Both the position numbers and the translations under genes were made by a program. Positions 25,733-37,145 of a DNA stretch of 64,000 bases are shown here, in pieces. This stretch comes from Chrysomallon squamiferum. Lineage: Eukaryota; Mollusca; Gastropoda; Neomphalida; Peltospiridae. The notes under the pieces are model-generated. The model had not been told where the DNA came from. It did not search any database and saw only the letters and a program-made list of their open reading frames with translations. Location: assembly GCA_012295275.1 (NCBI GenBank), contig CM022678.1, positions 10,700,148-10,764,147 on the forward strand, given 5' to 3'. Position 1 is the first letter of the stretch. Each line of letters opens with the position of its first letter.

Positions 25733-26852
25733 ACTGGCTATCTGAGAACATCAGTTGAGGAGGACTTTAGATCCAATGTGGTCTTTGTTTTTTCTCACGA
25801 GAACACAGCTAAGTGACATCAGCTGGGTGATCAACATCATCTGTGACACAACAAGGAGGCTTCACTGACACCATCACCCATGTCTCCTCCAACAGCTCCT
25901 TGATCTGGTTAGGAGCCCCATCCTATAACTCTTTAATAGCTTCTTGACATTTTCTCCTTCTGGTATCAGTATCCTTGGTTAATAATAATAATAGTAATAA
26001 CAACAACAACAACAACAACAATATAATAGTAATTATAATAATAATAACAATAATAATGACAGTAACAATAGTAATAATAATAATAGTATAATAATAAAAG
26101 TGAAAGTAATTCTAATAACAATAATAATAATAGTAGTAATAATAGTAACAATACTAGTAGCAGTAGTAGCAACAGTAATGATATCAAAGGTAATAATATA
26201 AGTAGTAGTTATGATAGTAGTTTAAGGTATAGTAGTATTTTTAGTAGTAACATTATAATTTTGCTTTAACATCTATCAGCTTTTTGTTGGAGATAGATAA
26301 AGATATGTAATTTTATTCTCACCTTATATACCGTTCCAAATACTTCGGAGCCAACAATTCCTCCTTGTTTCAGTTCAGATTCTTTTATCAGTTTAAGCTG
26401 GGTGGGGTCAGGTTTAACTGTCAGGGGCTGAAATAAAAACATTTATTTATAGATGTGTGTGTGTCTTTACCATCCTGCGTCCTGCATTTGTATCAGATTA
26501 AGAACCACTGGCTAACATTATGTTTATAATTTTGTACATAAAAAAAATCATTTGAATGTGACATTACTGAAGGACAAATGTTTTGGTAAATATACAATAT
26601 AAACATATTACATAAAAAAGTTACTGTACACAGAAATGTGAATAAAATATCTATCATGTATATATCTGTCTATAAAACAGGTAAGTGTGTGTGTATCAAC
26701 AGATCAGTCTGATAAAAGAAACTCACTCAGTTTCTTCATGACCAGACATCTTAGCTCTGATTGCCTCAGTCTTCCTCTTCACCTTTGCTCTCTTGGGTCA
26801 GTGATATCGAAATTCAGCCACAATACACCCAATCAGAAACAATCCCCTATAA
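25733..26852 (-). pseudogene. EGFR: EGFR/ErbB receptor tyrosine kinase fragment (transmembrane to N-lobe), broken
   Basis: Three exons on the - strand. Exon 26727-26852 has a hydrophobic stretch (GLFLIGCIVAEF) and a basic juxtamembrane part (KRAKVKRKTEAIRAK, ending EETE). Exon 26323-26427 (105 nt, 35 codons) reads PLTVKPDPTQLKLIKESELK and GGIVGSEVFGTVYK, the start of the ErbB kinase domain; the usual GSGAFGTVYK loop has lost a glycine. Exon 25733-25973 encodes IPEGENVK, AIKEL, ELLEETWVMV, ITQLM and KDHIGSKVLLN followed by CSQIAS. Its end corresponds to the end of human EGFR exon 20 (LLNWCVQIAK). Defects: TGA between YH and PKRAK, a splice-phase error after EETE, a base missing near the start of the third exon, TAG after AIKEL, and TGA in place of the conserved tryptophan. 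The catalytic loop, C-lobe and ectodomain are not visible. Confidence 0.85.
25978..26250. repeat. (TAA/TAG/CAA)n imperfect triplet array
   Basis: AAT, AAC and TAG triplets fill the intron beside the third EGFR exon. The - strand leucine/tyrosine ORF across it is an artefact. Confidence 0.9.
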
Positions 26853-26929
26853 CTGAGTTTATTACAGTTTTCTTCTTTTCATCACAGTGAAAATAAAACA
26901 ACACATTCAGAAAATCTGAAACTATGTAA

Positions 26930-27025
26930 AATGAAAATAATAACAATAACAATAATAATAAAAACAAAAACAATAACAATAACAATAATAATAAAAATAA
27001 TATAACAATAACAATAAAATTAAAA
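26930..27025. repeat. (AATAAC)n imperfect array
   Basis: AAT and AAC triplets upstream (- strand sense) of the transmembrane exon of the EGFR fragment. Confidence 0.85.
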
Positions 27026-27239
27026 TAATTCGTCATGTAAAAGCTGGTAACATATTTTCTAAACCCCAGAGCTCCACAGCTGTTTATGAGAAGGTTCACA
27101 TAAAATAGCCCTTCCTGCTGATCAGTAAAAACAGACCATGTGTCAGATGGTTTCTACTCTCTCTTATCAGCATCATACCACAATCCCAGGCTTAATATTT
27201 AATACTTCAGTCTTCTCAGTGAATCACTCATTTCACTCA

Positions 27240-27545
27240 CTGAGCAATTTGACATTCAACACTGAATTAACTTGTTAATTAACTATGTTTTCTGTTAATA
27301 TTTTAATTATGACTGCTGTTGAGTTAAATCCTATGTTAACAAATACCCAGTTCGATTTATAATTATCTTAGTTAATAACGTAATGGGAATATAAATATCT
27401 CAGTTAATTAGTTTTCTTGTTACTCAAGTTAATTAACTCAGTTAATAAGGTTAATCATGTTATTTAGTTAACTGACTAAGATAATAAATTAGTTGTTTCA
27501 GTTGTAAAAGTTAATTAACTCAGTTAATAAGGGCCCACACATTTA
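27240..27545 (+). repeat. GTTAATTAACTCAGTTAATAA-type repeat, block 1
   Basis: Several degenerate copies of TTAATTAACTCAGTTAAT are present. A closely similar block lies at 28,110-28,215, sharing AAATCATGTTATTTAGTTAA and CAGTTGTTTC. The 540 bp between them (27,546-28,085) interrupt what looks like one original array, consistent with an insertion, though no terminal repeats or target-site duplication could be confirmed. Confidence 0.7.
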
Positions 27546-28109
27546 AACATCTTGGATGTTTTATTAAGGCTCAGTCTTGGGTAACAAGGTGCTTTAATGG
27601 CCACCTAACAGGGAAGATAAACACTAAATTGACAGCATTCTATATAAATCAGTACGTAAATGTATCCACTAGACAAATAAACAGAACACAAGTTGAGGTA
27701 CAAGTTAATTATTTAATTATGATATACAGGTGACTTGATAATAATACGTTATACAATCCTAAAACATATGTTTATGTAATTTAGATTAATGATACGAGAA
27801 AGGTCATATGGGGAACCAAGACAAAATAAGAATCTGCACGGAGAACACAGTAAAACATTAAATGTTACTGACACAGTTTAATCGCACATTACACCATATT
27901 AAAATAAAAATAGACAATTGCTTACCATACTTGTCTGTAAAGACAACGTCTTTCAAAAACTTTGGTTTCCCCTCCTGACTGATCTCTCGCGTTGACTTTT
28001 TCCTGCTCTATTTAATCTCCAAGTGCTGCACTTTTATAACAACACCATGGAGTTGAAAAATTGGTGATATGATTGTGGTTACAATCTGTTAATCAATTTC
28101 AATTCAGTG

Positions 28110-28215
28110 ATGTAAGGCAAATCATGTTATTTAGTTAACTAAGATAACCAATTCAGTTGTTTCCGTTATATCAGTTAATTATCTCAGTTATCAAGTTAAT
28201 CAACTCAGTTAATTT
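28110..28215 (+). repeat. GTTAATTAACTCAGTTAATAA-type repeat, block 2
   Basis: Continuation of the degenerate array at 27,240-27,545 after 540 bp of unrelated sequence. Confidence 0.7.
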
Positions 28216-28363
28216 TCACAAAAACACACACACACAGAGATTGAAAAAGAAAATACAGATTGAAGAGTGTTAAGTAGAATGAGAGTGATAAAGATGGTAA
28301 AGAAAGAAATCAGAAAATAAAAACAAAGAGATATTTACACGCTAGAATATGCAGAACATAAGA

Positions 28364-28368
<5 letters not shown>

Positions 28369-28453
<85 letters not shown>
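28369..28453. repeat. (GA)n microsatellite
   Basis: About 84 bp of uninterrupted GA. Confidence 0.97.
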
Positions 28454-28457
<4 letters not shown>

Positions 28458-28849
28458 GCAAAAAAAAAAATAGTCATTTAAAATTTATAAAATTCAAAAA
28501 AAAGTGTTTACTTTAATAAAAAACAATTACCTGATGTAAGCTTAACTAAATCGTCAATGACAGATACACAAAGATCAGGATTATTTCCAATGTCCACATC
28601 TTTCAAAGAAAGGAGTTTTCCATGGAAACGTTCTACCAGAAACTCCAACAGCTGATTGGTTAAACAACTGCAGTTCAGACTTAATTCTTGTACAGAACTT
28701 GTGTCTGATCTGGATTCTGGAATTCCTGAAATAAATGAAAAACAGTATTAAGAAACTTGGCAACTATATCTTAACTATCAGCAGAAAAAAAAAAAAAGCT
28801 CAGAAAATATGATAGGAGTTTCATATCAGTGGAGCCTACACTCTTAGCA

Positions 28850-28850
28850 C

Positions 28851-28889
<39 letters not shown>

Positions 28890-28890
28890 A
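28850..28890. repeat. (AAAT)n microsatellite
   Basis: About nine AAAT units in the intron of the LRR fragment. Confidence 0.9.
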
Positions 28891-28939
28891 TAATATGATA
28901 GAAGTTTCATGTCAATAGATATCAAATTAAACCACTATA

Positions 28940-29380
28940 AATAAACAAACAAATAAATAAATAAGAGTAGTAATAGTGGTAATAGTTGTAGTATTAGTAG
29001 TAACAGTAATAGTAATAGTGATAAGTGTTAGTAGTAATAGTACTAGTAATAATTGCAGCAGTAACAGTGATAGTGATAACTGTGGTAGAATTAGCTTGGG
29101 TTGAATAGTAGTAGTAAATACAATAAGAGGAGTCAGTAAATAACTGCAGACACCACAGAAGTAGTAGTAGTAGAAGTAGTAGTAGTAGTAATAGTAGTGT
29201 AAGAAAAATAGCATTAACATGTGTAGAAATAGCAGTAAGACATAGTGGTAAATAGATATATAGTTGTTGCTAATAGATTTAGTGTGTTGAAAGTCACTGT
29301 TAGTAACTATTTTTTCAGTAGTAGAATAACAGTAGTAACAGAGGTAATAGCTGAAGTAGCAATATTAGTAGCTAACTGAT
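28940..29380. repeat. TAG/TAA triplet-rich stretch
   Basis: Imperfect AGT, AAT and TAG triplets lie between the two LRR exons. The leucine/tyrosine ORF on the - strand is an artefact. Confidence 0.8.
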
Positions 29381-29397
29381 AATACTGGACAATTAAT

Positions 29398-29688
29398 AAT
29401 AACAATGACAATAATAATATTAATAATAACAATAACAATAACAATAATAATGACAATAATAATAAGAAGAAGAAGAAGAGAAAATAAGAATTTGTTTTTC
29501 ACAATTATACATAAATATAAAAATAATTTCTTGTTACTGGGTTTTATTCTTATTATTATTGTTATTACTACTACTACTACTACTACCACTATTATTAGTA
29601 TTACTATTATTATTACTATTATTATTGTTATTACTACTACTACTACTACTACCACTATTATTAGTATTACTATTATTATTACTATTAC

Positions 29689-29743
<55 letters not shown>
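29398..29743. repeat. Composite AAT/AAC then ATT/ACT triplet array with a duplicated ~70-bp block
   Basis: A purine-sided AATAAC array (29,398-29,475) is followed, after 75 bp, by the complementary ATT/ACT array (29,546-29,743), giving an imperfect palindrome. Inside the latter, a block of ATTATTGTTATTACTACTAC type with ACCACTATTATTAGTATTAC occurs twice, about 70 bp apart. Confidence 0.85.
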
Positions 29744-31309
29744 AACATTTTATAAGTTATAATTAAGATTACTCTCTCAGTGTCTGTTTTGTTGGTGGTG
29801 AGGCTAAGGAAGATCACTGTTGTGTTAGAACACATTGCCAAACACACAACTCGGAAAGCCTGGGGTCCAAAACTGTTTCCTGATAAATTTAAAACCTAGT
29901 TTAAAAATAAATAAATAAACAAAAATAAAGGTGTTAATAATGAATGAAAATATAGAATACTAAATTATTCAGTAATTGTAACATTAACTAAAATAATGAA
30001 AAGATTAATAATAATGAATGTAAATATCCAATATTATGTAATTCAGTATGATTATATTTTAAATAAATCAAAAATATTAAGAAAATTAATAACTAAATAA
30101 ATAAATGATAGACAAATACATACAAACATTAGGTATACAGACAGAAGGTAGATAGAAAGATTCATAAATAAATAAAAATAAATAAAATAAAAATAATCAG
30201 CTGTCTACTAAAACTTGTTTATCAATCATTTTTATAAATTGCCATAAACAATTCAGTGTGTTTCTAATTATGCATAATGAAGACTCGTATCAGAAATACG
30301 TTTTGCACATAATCAGCTAATAACAAATATTTTCAACACTTGTGAATTAATAAAAGCTGGTGCAATATCATGATGAAACAAATACAGCATTATCCCATTT
30401 AGTTACATCATTATGAATGAAATATTTTAGTGAAACTAGAAAAATGAAGACTGGTGAATATGTATAAGAATTATTTTGATAACAGTTGTAGTAGTGGAAG
30501 TAATAATAATACTGATGTTAATAACACTAATAATAATAGATTTTGAATAATAAAAATAACAATAATTATCTCAATATTAGTACATAATAATAATACAAAA
30601 AAATGTTTATGGTCACTAAGAGTGAATTACAAATTCAATAGTTTAAAAAAGATAAAAGAGACACATCTGTTATCAATGATCATGAGAGATAGTAAACTAC
30701 TTTTGATTGGCTAATATGTCTGAGAAAAACATTTTGATTTCACTGGCTTGTCTGTTGTACCACTGTGTTGTATTATTTCTTCAGATGAAACTGGTAATCC
30801 TTTGACACCGACTGACACAAACATTTTCTTTAGTTCATCAATGGTAATTTAAATTAGGTGTTTTCTGTAATGTCTGTTTCGTTCATCACTCACCGAATTT
30901 TGTTACAATCATAGCGATTGGTTAATTATAAATCCCAGATCTGCTATAATGAAGTCTCATTGGTCAGTGGCCTAACAGTGTCTATCTCAAGCACTTCAAT
31001 TCTTTGTTTGAGCAGTTTTATCTGTCTCATGTAGTGATCTGTCATCCCCTGTAACTGAGTCTCAGGTTTCTTCAGCTTGCTCTGGTACTTCTTCTTTGCT
31101 TTATCAAACGCTGATATCAAGACACTGGAGGCAAAATAAATAAACAAATAAATAAAATTAGTTTATGGTATTAAGGCACCATGGGGGAAAATAAAGGAAA
31201 ATAAAGATATAATATTAGATAGGTCACTTATATTACAGAAATGCTAATGCTATCAGTACAAAACATAACAAAAAGAAGATAAAAATTAGATGCAATAATT
31301 TATGTTAGA

Positions 31310-31560
31310 AATATATAAATGTAACTCTTTCAACTGTAACAAAAATGTAACAGTTTATCCTCTAACTCTCTCAATTGTAACAATTTATTCTGCAACTTTC
31401 AACAGCAACAAAATGTAACAATTTATCCTCTAGCTTTTTCAACTGTAACAAAATGAAACAATTTATCATGTAATTCTTTCAACTGTAACAAAAATGTCAC
31501 AATTTATTCTATAACTCTTTCAGCTGTAAACAAAAATGGAATAATTTATCCTTTAACTAT
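31310..31560 (+). repeat. ~57-bp tandem repeat in the truncated MCC intron
   Basis: About four to five degenerate units of the type TAACTCTTTCAACTGTAACA plus AAAATGTAACAATTTATCC. The array lies where central MCC exons would be expected. Confidence 0.8.
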
Positions 31561-33254
31561 TTTCATATAAACTTTAAAAAAAGTGTATTTACTAACAACT
31601 TAACAGTACTTTTTTAAAGAATGTAACAATTTCATGCAGTTAATAATTTAACTGTTACTCTTTCAGAGAAAAGCTTAATGCAGAAATTATTAACAGAAGC
31701 CATACTATATAATTGAAGGAAAAAGCAGTCTTAATAATTAAGTTTTGTGTTTTAATTATACCTACAAATAAAAATGCAAATATAATTATTTTAATATTTA
31801 TGCGGAGTTACCTTTCTTTTCAACTTCTCCCTGTCATCATTAATATATTCAATAAGCTACATAGCTGTGTAAGTTCTATTTCCTGTCTGCCTATCTGTTT
31901 TTGACTTTCAGCGTTGTCTAAAACAAAAACAAAAAAAAAAAACAACAAAACAAAAACATTTATAATTATTCTCGGTTTTAATGTTGTGTATACAGTGATT
32001 TAGTAATTAAAGAAAAAAAAAACATGAAGCGAATTTTAATTTTATTTGTAAATTTAATTATATTTTTCTCTTCTGATCAAATTAACTGATTGAAAGAATA
32101 TCTAATTTTAATTATATATTTATTTGTTACTTTTTTTAAAATTCCTTTCAACAGTAAGTAAATAAGAAAAAATATTAATTTTAATTACATATTTATTTGG
32201 TACTTTTCTTTTTAATGCCTTCTAACAGTAAGTAAATGAGAAAAAAGAATATTTAAATTCATTACCTGGACTCGCAGTCTGGGAGCCATTTGGATTATTC
32301 TTGTTGATACTTCCTCCATCATCTTCAAACTCATCGTCTTCTCTACAAAGAAAGGAAAAAAAAAACTAATTATCAAATTTCTTTACACTTTCTGAAATTT
32401 GGTATTTTCAACAAATTCCTAGAAATTATTTCTTAGTCTTTCATTAAACACAGTGAAGAACAGCAAGCTAAAGGTGTTGTTTTACATCTGAAGAATGACT
32501 GACGACTCATACAATGAAAGAAAACAATGGTTAAAGGTCTTCAGATATTTCTGGAATTTCAGGTTTTCAGGAATCTTTCCTTGTGCATTATAAACAGTGA
32601 GAAACCAGCAAACAAATGGTATTATTTAAAAATAAATAATGACAAGCCAAAGCTATGTTTCATTATGTGACCAGATATATTATATTATTGCTTTCATCAT
32701 TGCATTAAAAACAGTGAAGAACTGCAAACTCACATTATATATTATTTAATAAAGACCACTGACCTGATGACGTTAATCTGCTGTCTGTCTGTTTTCTTCA
32801 TCAGCTCTGCAATGACGTGTGAAGTTCAGTGACGCGTCACTCGTAGCGTTCCGCTGTCTGGTCAACTCTGTCATCGAAGTCTTTCTGAATCTTCTCAGTC
32901 TTAGTGACAACAAACAATCAGATTTCATAATAAACACATACAATAATAATTAAACAGACAGGATAAGAAAATTATTTATTAATGGTATACGCAGTTATAA
33001 AATTAAAAAAATAATAATAATAAAATAATAGTACATAACAAAATATTCGTTAACTGTAAATGCAATTATAAAATAAAAAATAATAGCTTTGCTTTTAGTT
33101 AGAGTTAGTTAAATTGTTTTAAAAGTTTATTAATTTTAATTTACTATATAAATCGCTATATATCAATATTAATATTTGTGGGATTCTTTGAAATATTAAA
33201 TTACCTAAATTTTTAAAAATGATTTATTAATGGTATATGCAATTATAAAATTAA

Positions 33255-33256
<2 letters not shown>

Positions 33257-33306
<50 letters not shown>

Positions 33307-33320
33307 TATTATTATTATTA
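33257..33320. repeat. (AAT)n followed by (ATT)n
   Basis: About 49 bp of AAT run into a short ATT run, forming a perfect small hairpin-capable junction. Confidence 0.9.
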
Positions 33321-33880
33321 AACTACTTAATTAAAAACAATAAAATTTAAAAATATTTAGAATCACTAAAATATTTGAAGTTTTGAATGTTTCTTGTATA
33401 TATCTGTGTCTATTAATATATTTGTAAATCAAAAACATACAGACTAAACATTCTCAATATTTAAAATCAACAGACTTATTTTTAATGAATTTGATTTTGT
33501 ATATATTGTATTTATTGGAACTATGTATTTATTCTGTGTTTTAGTGTCTAAAACATCAAAAATAAGTAATCACATAAATACATAAATATAACCAAATAAG
33601 GAAGCAAGTAAATAAATAATAAAACTTTTTTACATTTAAATTTAATCATCACATTAACATAAATATATTTCTAAATCTTTACCAGAACGATAGCCTGAAT
33701 AACATTAAATCATCACCAAGAGTTATTCCAAAACATGTTGTTTTCTAGACAGGCTATCTTCTTATTACTGTTACCAGAATAACAACATTAAAAGTCAGTT
33801 GGAGATAAAATTTCAGTTTAATACCAGGATAAAAAATTTTAAAACTAAAAACAAAATTAAAAAAAAAAAAAAAAAAAAAA
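33310..33880. other. MCC intronic DNA without recognisable content
   Basis: AT-rich, ending in a poly-A run at 33,860-33,880 just before the donor of the first MCC exon. Confidence 0.5.
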
Positions 33881-34009
33881 TTCTTACCTGACATTTAGTC
33901 AGGTTTTTTTCCCTAACTGATCTCTTTCAGCTACTACATGTGCTAACCTGTTGTTCAGCTCGATTATCTCCCCTTTCAGAGAGGCCAAGGCCATCTGGTG
34001 AAGCTGGGG

Positions 34010-35626
34010 AAGAAAAGAAAGATCTTTGAATTGTTTGTGGTTGTAACCAAATTAAAACATATTTTTTGTGAATTATTTGTGATTCAATCCTTTTTATCAT
34101 TTCTAAACCTAATTAATGTAAAGACACTGATAATGAAAATAATAATAATAATAATTTTATAAATATTGGTGAGAATTAAATAATCCAAAAGACAATAATA
34201 ATATAAAAATATATTATTCATTTCAATTATTAGACATCTCTGTTACCTGCTAAATTAAACACTGGAAACAAAATATAATAAAAATTTGTTACTGAATAAT
34301 TAATTTTATAAACAATTTTCAAATTTAATGCAAGAACAAAATGTTCTGTTCTGTACTTTATTCAACAACTGAAGAATCCACTAGATTACAGTGACTGCAA
34401 GTCTCCACCAATGAAATTCCATCAATCTAACACGTCATTTGCCATATTGAAATGTAGATTCGAGTGGGTGAATGTTGCAACCAGCAAATAGTAAACAAAT
34501 AAAATAAAACTTAGTTACACCTTTCATCATCAAAACTCAAAATCATTTTAGTAACAAACTACATAACAACCTTACCAGACACAGAATCAGCTACTCCACC
34601 AGTCTAAACACAATCAAATTCAAACACAAAACTAAACTTTAGCTGTGGAATTTCTGAAACCATGTAACATTACTTATTTCTCTGTCCACATTATTTCAGT
34701 GAACATCTAATGCTATATGACACATTCAATGAATTAAAAATTGAATTTACACTCAAAAACATCTTGATAGAAACAGTGAAAAACTGAGAGCCAAACTTTA
34801 ATTCAATCAAATAAATAGACACAAATGTTTAGTTAATTAAATTCAAAACATAACATAAAATAGCACAGACACATAGGTAAAAAAAAAAAATATATATATA
34901 TAAAATAGCACACAATAACAAACAAAACAAAAAGCAATACACCAATACAAAATAATTGTATCAATTATTTAATTACTAGATTAACTGACTCACCAACTGA
35001 TAGATTTCTAACACAGAACTTCAGAACATATTTTAAAAGTTCCTCATTTTCTAGACACAAGGAAGTAAACTGGTTCTGGCTGGAGTGGGCTGTTTGGAAT
35101 GTGAACTTTCTGTACTGACAAGTCAAACTGATGAAGACAATTAGCTTTTTCTTAAAAATAAAAATGAAAACAAAATTTAAAATAACAAACAAAAACATAC
35201 TGCAATATAAAATAAATTAATCTAAGAATTAATAAAATATCCTTAAAATTATATCACTTAATATATAAAAATTACATCACTTAATATATAAAAATTACAG
35301 ATTATTCAAATGAATTCTTACCCTGTGCAATAGCAGTCTGTTGATACTCCCTCCAAAGTGAAGATTTAGTCTCACATGCAAAAAGATTTTCAAATCATTA
35401 CCTTTGAATCCTGTGACTGACTCAGAAAAAATTAATCATAATCTTGAGGAAAATGTTTCAGAAATTGAACTATCCTTTTTCTGTCTTCACATGTAAGGTA
35501 TGTGAATTAATTTTCTTCTGCCAGATTTCTTTTCTCTCTCGGAGTTACCCCATTCGTGCTGTGAGTTTGTTCTGACTAATCCTGTAAAAAAGCAATAAAA
35601 GATATAAACAGACACCAGTAACCCCC

Positions 35627-35675
<49 letters not shown>

Positions 35676-35700
35676 TCAAATGTGCTCTATAAAAATGAGG
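34010..35700 (-). other. Interval with weak exon-like signals upstream of MCC
   Basis: Three - strand segments look exon-like but are not identified: 35,010-35,130 (FQTAHSSQNQFTSLCLENEE), 35,322-~35,390 (CETKSSLWREYQQTAIAQ before a GTAAG donor) and ~35,500-35,592 (LVRTNSQHEWGNSEREKKS after a TTTACAG acceptor). They might be 5' exons of the MCC fragment or of another gene. Phases could not be checked and confidence is low. Confidence 0.25.
35630..35673. repeat. (CA)n microsatellite
   Basis: About 44 bp of perfect CA. Confidence 0.97.
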
Positions 35701-36425
35701 GAGAAATTACAAATTAATTGCCGCCTAAATAGGAAAAATATTAATAAAAAAAACATACAAGTTCTCTCTGCTTTGTTCATTGGAATGCTTTGAAGAACTT
35801 CCAGAAGTATCATATCTTTTTCAGCAGCAAAACAAAAAAAAAAATCTGAAATCTTATAATACTTACACAGTGGTAAATTAGTTGAAATAACTGTCCTAAT
35901 TCAGATGATAACATTTTTTATTTTATAAAAATCATTTTAATGAGTCTTGTTTATCCAGTTAAAATATATTACAATTGATTAAACATAAAATTTCTGATTT
36001 CCAAATTTAATTCAATAACTGTCTCTAACATGAATAAATAATATTACTCTAGAAGAACTGACTTTTTTCTTCTTCTTCTTATGAATATGTATTACTGACA
36101 TTTTCAACTTGAGACAAATGTCTTTCAAGTTGATGATTATGGACCTTATGTCGGTTCGAAATTAAAAAAAAATTGATGTTTAGTCGCGCAAAAAATTGTT
36201 TTTGGATCATCTTATAACACTATTAATAATTTTATAGCAAATATTTATTTCACATAAAAGTTTGTTCATAATTCGATAAATTGAAAGTATCGGCTTACCT
36301 TAATTTGTCAACATATAAAAAGAAGTACGAAATTTCTTTATTAATTAAAATAGCCCAAAATAATGTAGCCCTAGTTATACAAATCAGCTGGTAAGACATT
36401 TTCAAACAAACCTTGACAAAAATGG

Positions 36426-36526
<101 letters not shown>

Positions 36527-36753
36527 TTATAGTATTATACGCTTGGATTTTTCAAAAGAAACAAAAATTAAAGGAAAGCAACATGGAATGACAGTGAGTA
36601 AAGTTTAGCGTGTGTCAAAAATAAGAAAATCAATGACTTTCCTCTATAAAATATGCAGGTGTTCAACTTTTCTTTTTAGTAGTCTTTCTTTATTTCTTTA
36701 TTTCTTTTATTTTTTATTTTTATTTATTTTTTTTCTGGTTAAGTAATCCTACC

Positions 36754-36990
36754 GGAATTGAAAACGAAAAACAATTGCAAATACATGGTTATAGAGTTAT
36801 CTTCCATGATAACTAGTTCCGTTAACCAACCGATAATAATTTAGGTAACGCTCAAAAAGTTCGCTAAATGTTTTCGTTGGCTTCTCTTTAGCGAATTAAA
36901 GGTGGAATTCAAAAGGAAAAACAATAGCAAACAATTAGCTTCAGAGTTATCTCCTATGATAACTTGATCCGTTAACCAACCGATAATCCT
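36754..36990 (+). repeat. Tandem pair of a ~150-bp unit
   Basis: GGAATTGAAAACGAAAAACA at 36,754 returns as GGAATTCAAAAGGAAAAACA at 36,904. Both are followed by a GAGTTATCTYCYATGATAAC block and then TCCGTTAACCAACCGATAAT. Confidence 0.9.
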
Positions 36991-36994
36991 TTAA

Positions 36995-37145
36995 CTTAGT
37001 GTTTATAAATAGATGTTGGCAACTATGGTAAGCAGATATGTCTAACTTATGGAACTATGGGCAAACGTTTTATGTGAAATTAATATTTGCGATAAAATTA
37101 TTAGAAAATTATTATTTTGTATTATAACTTATAGAAAAAACAGGT
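36995..37145 (+). repeat. Dispersed repeat copy matching 48,345-48,495
   Basis: TGTTTATAAATAGATGTTGG, then GGAACTATGGGCAAACGTTT and ATAACTTATAGAAAAAA recur in diverged form at 48,357-48,490 in the same orientation. The copies end in TTATAG followed by poly-A, and their right flanks are unrelated. Confidence 0.85.

Larger units (their letters stand above)
28531..29879 (-). pseudogene. Leucine-rich-repeat (ribonuclease-inhibitor type) gene fragment, two exons
   Basis: Exon 29773-29879 reads GNSFGPQAFRVVCLAMCSNT then TVIFLSLTTNKTD, the alternating N..G...F..A...N..V..L.L pattern of RI-type repeats. Exon 28531-28725 (195 nt, CAG acceptor, GTAATT donor) is fully open and reads VQELSLNCSCLTNQLLEFL, then LLSLKDVDIGNNPDL and IDDLVKL, again two such repeats. 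The pattern, including a long NP turn, recalls the C-terminal repeats of TONSL, but that is a weak resemblance recalled from memory. RI-type repeats normally mediate protein binding. The exons have no stops, yet they are isolated and I find no start or end. A possible third piece, IDELKKMFVSVGVKGLPVSS (30,711-30,848), precedes them on the same strand. Confidence 0.55.
30944..34003 (-). pseudogene. MCC: MCC (mutated in colorectal cancers) fragment: N-terminal and C-terminal exons, middle missing
   Basis: MCC is a coiled-coil cytoplasmic scaffold ending in a PDZ-binding motif. Exons on the - strand: 33888-34003 (MALASLKGEIIELNNRLAHV, matching ALASLKGDIVELNKRL of human MCC); 32764-32899 (KIQKDFDDRVDQTAERYE, then RVTELH and VIAELMKKTDRQQINVI); 32266-32342 (EDDEFEDDGGSINKNN); and the terminal exon 30944-31124 (KAKKKYQSKLKKPETQ, QIKLLKQRIEVLE, end RPLTNETSL; human MCC ends RPHTNETSL). 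Borders are canonical; the AG/A junction between 32764 and 32342 restores R-EDDE, like the human IREEDE. Defects: a 2-base insertion near the end of the first exon, TGA in RYE*RV, and a one-base loss before VIAEL. The several hundred central residues have no counterpart between 31,125 and 32,265. The identification is secure; a functional product is not expected. Confidence 0.9.

Noticed and set aside
34576-34603. 28-nt exon upstream of MCC (TGGVADSVS), which would resemble the human MCC N-terminus
   Set aside because: Phase does not fit the next MCC exon, and the only in-phase reading has a stop; too short to support.
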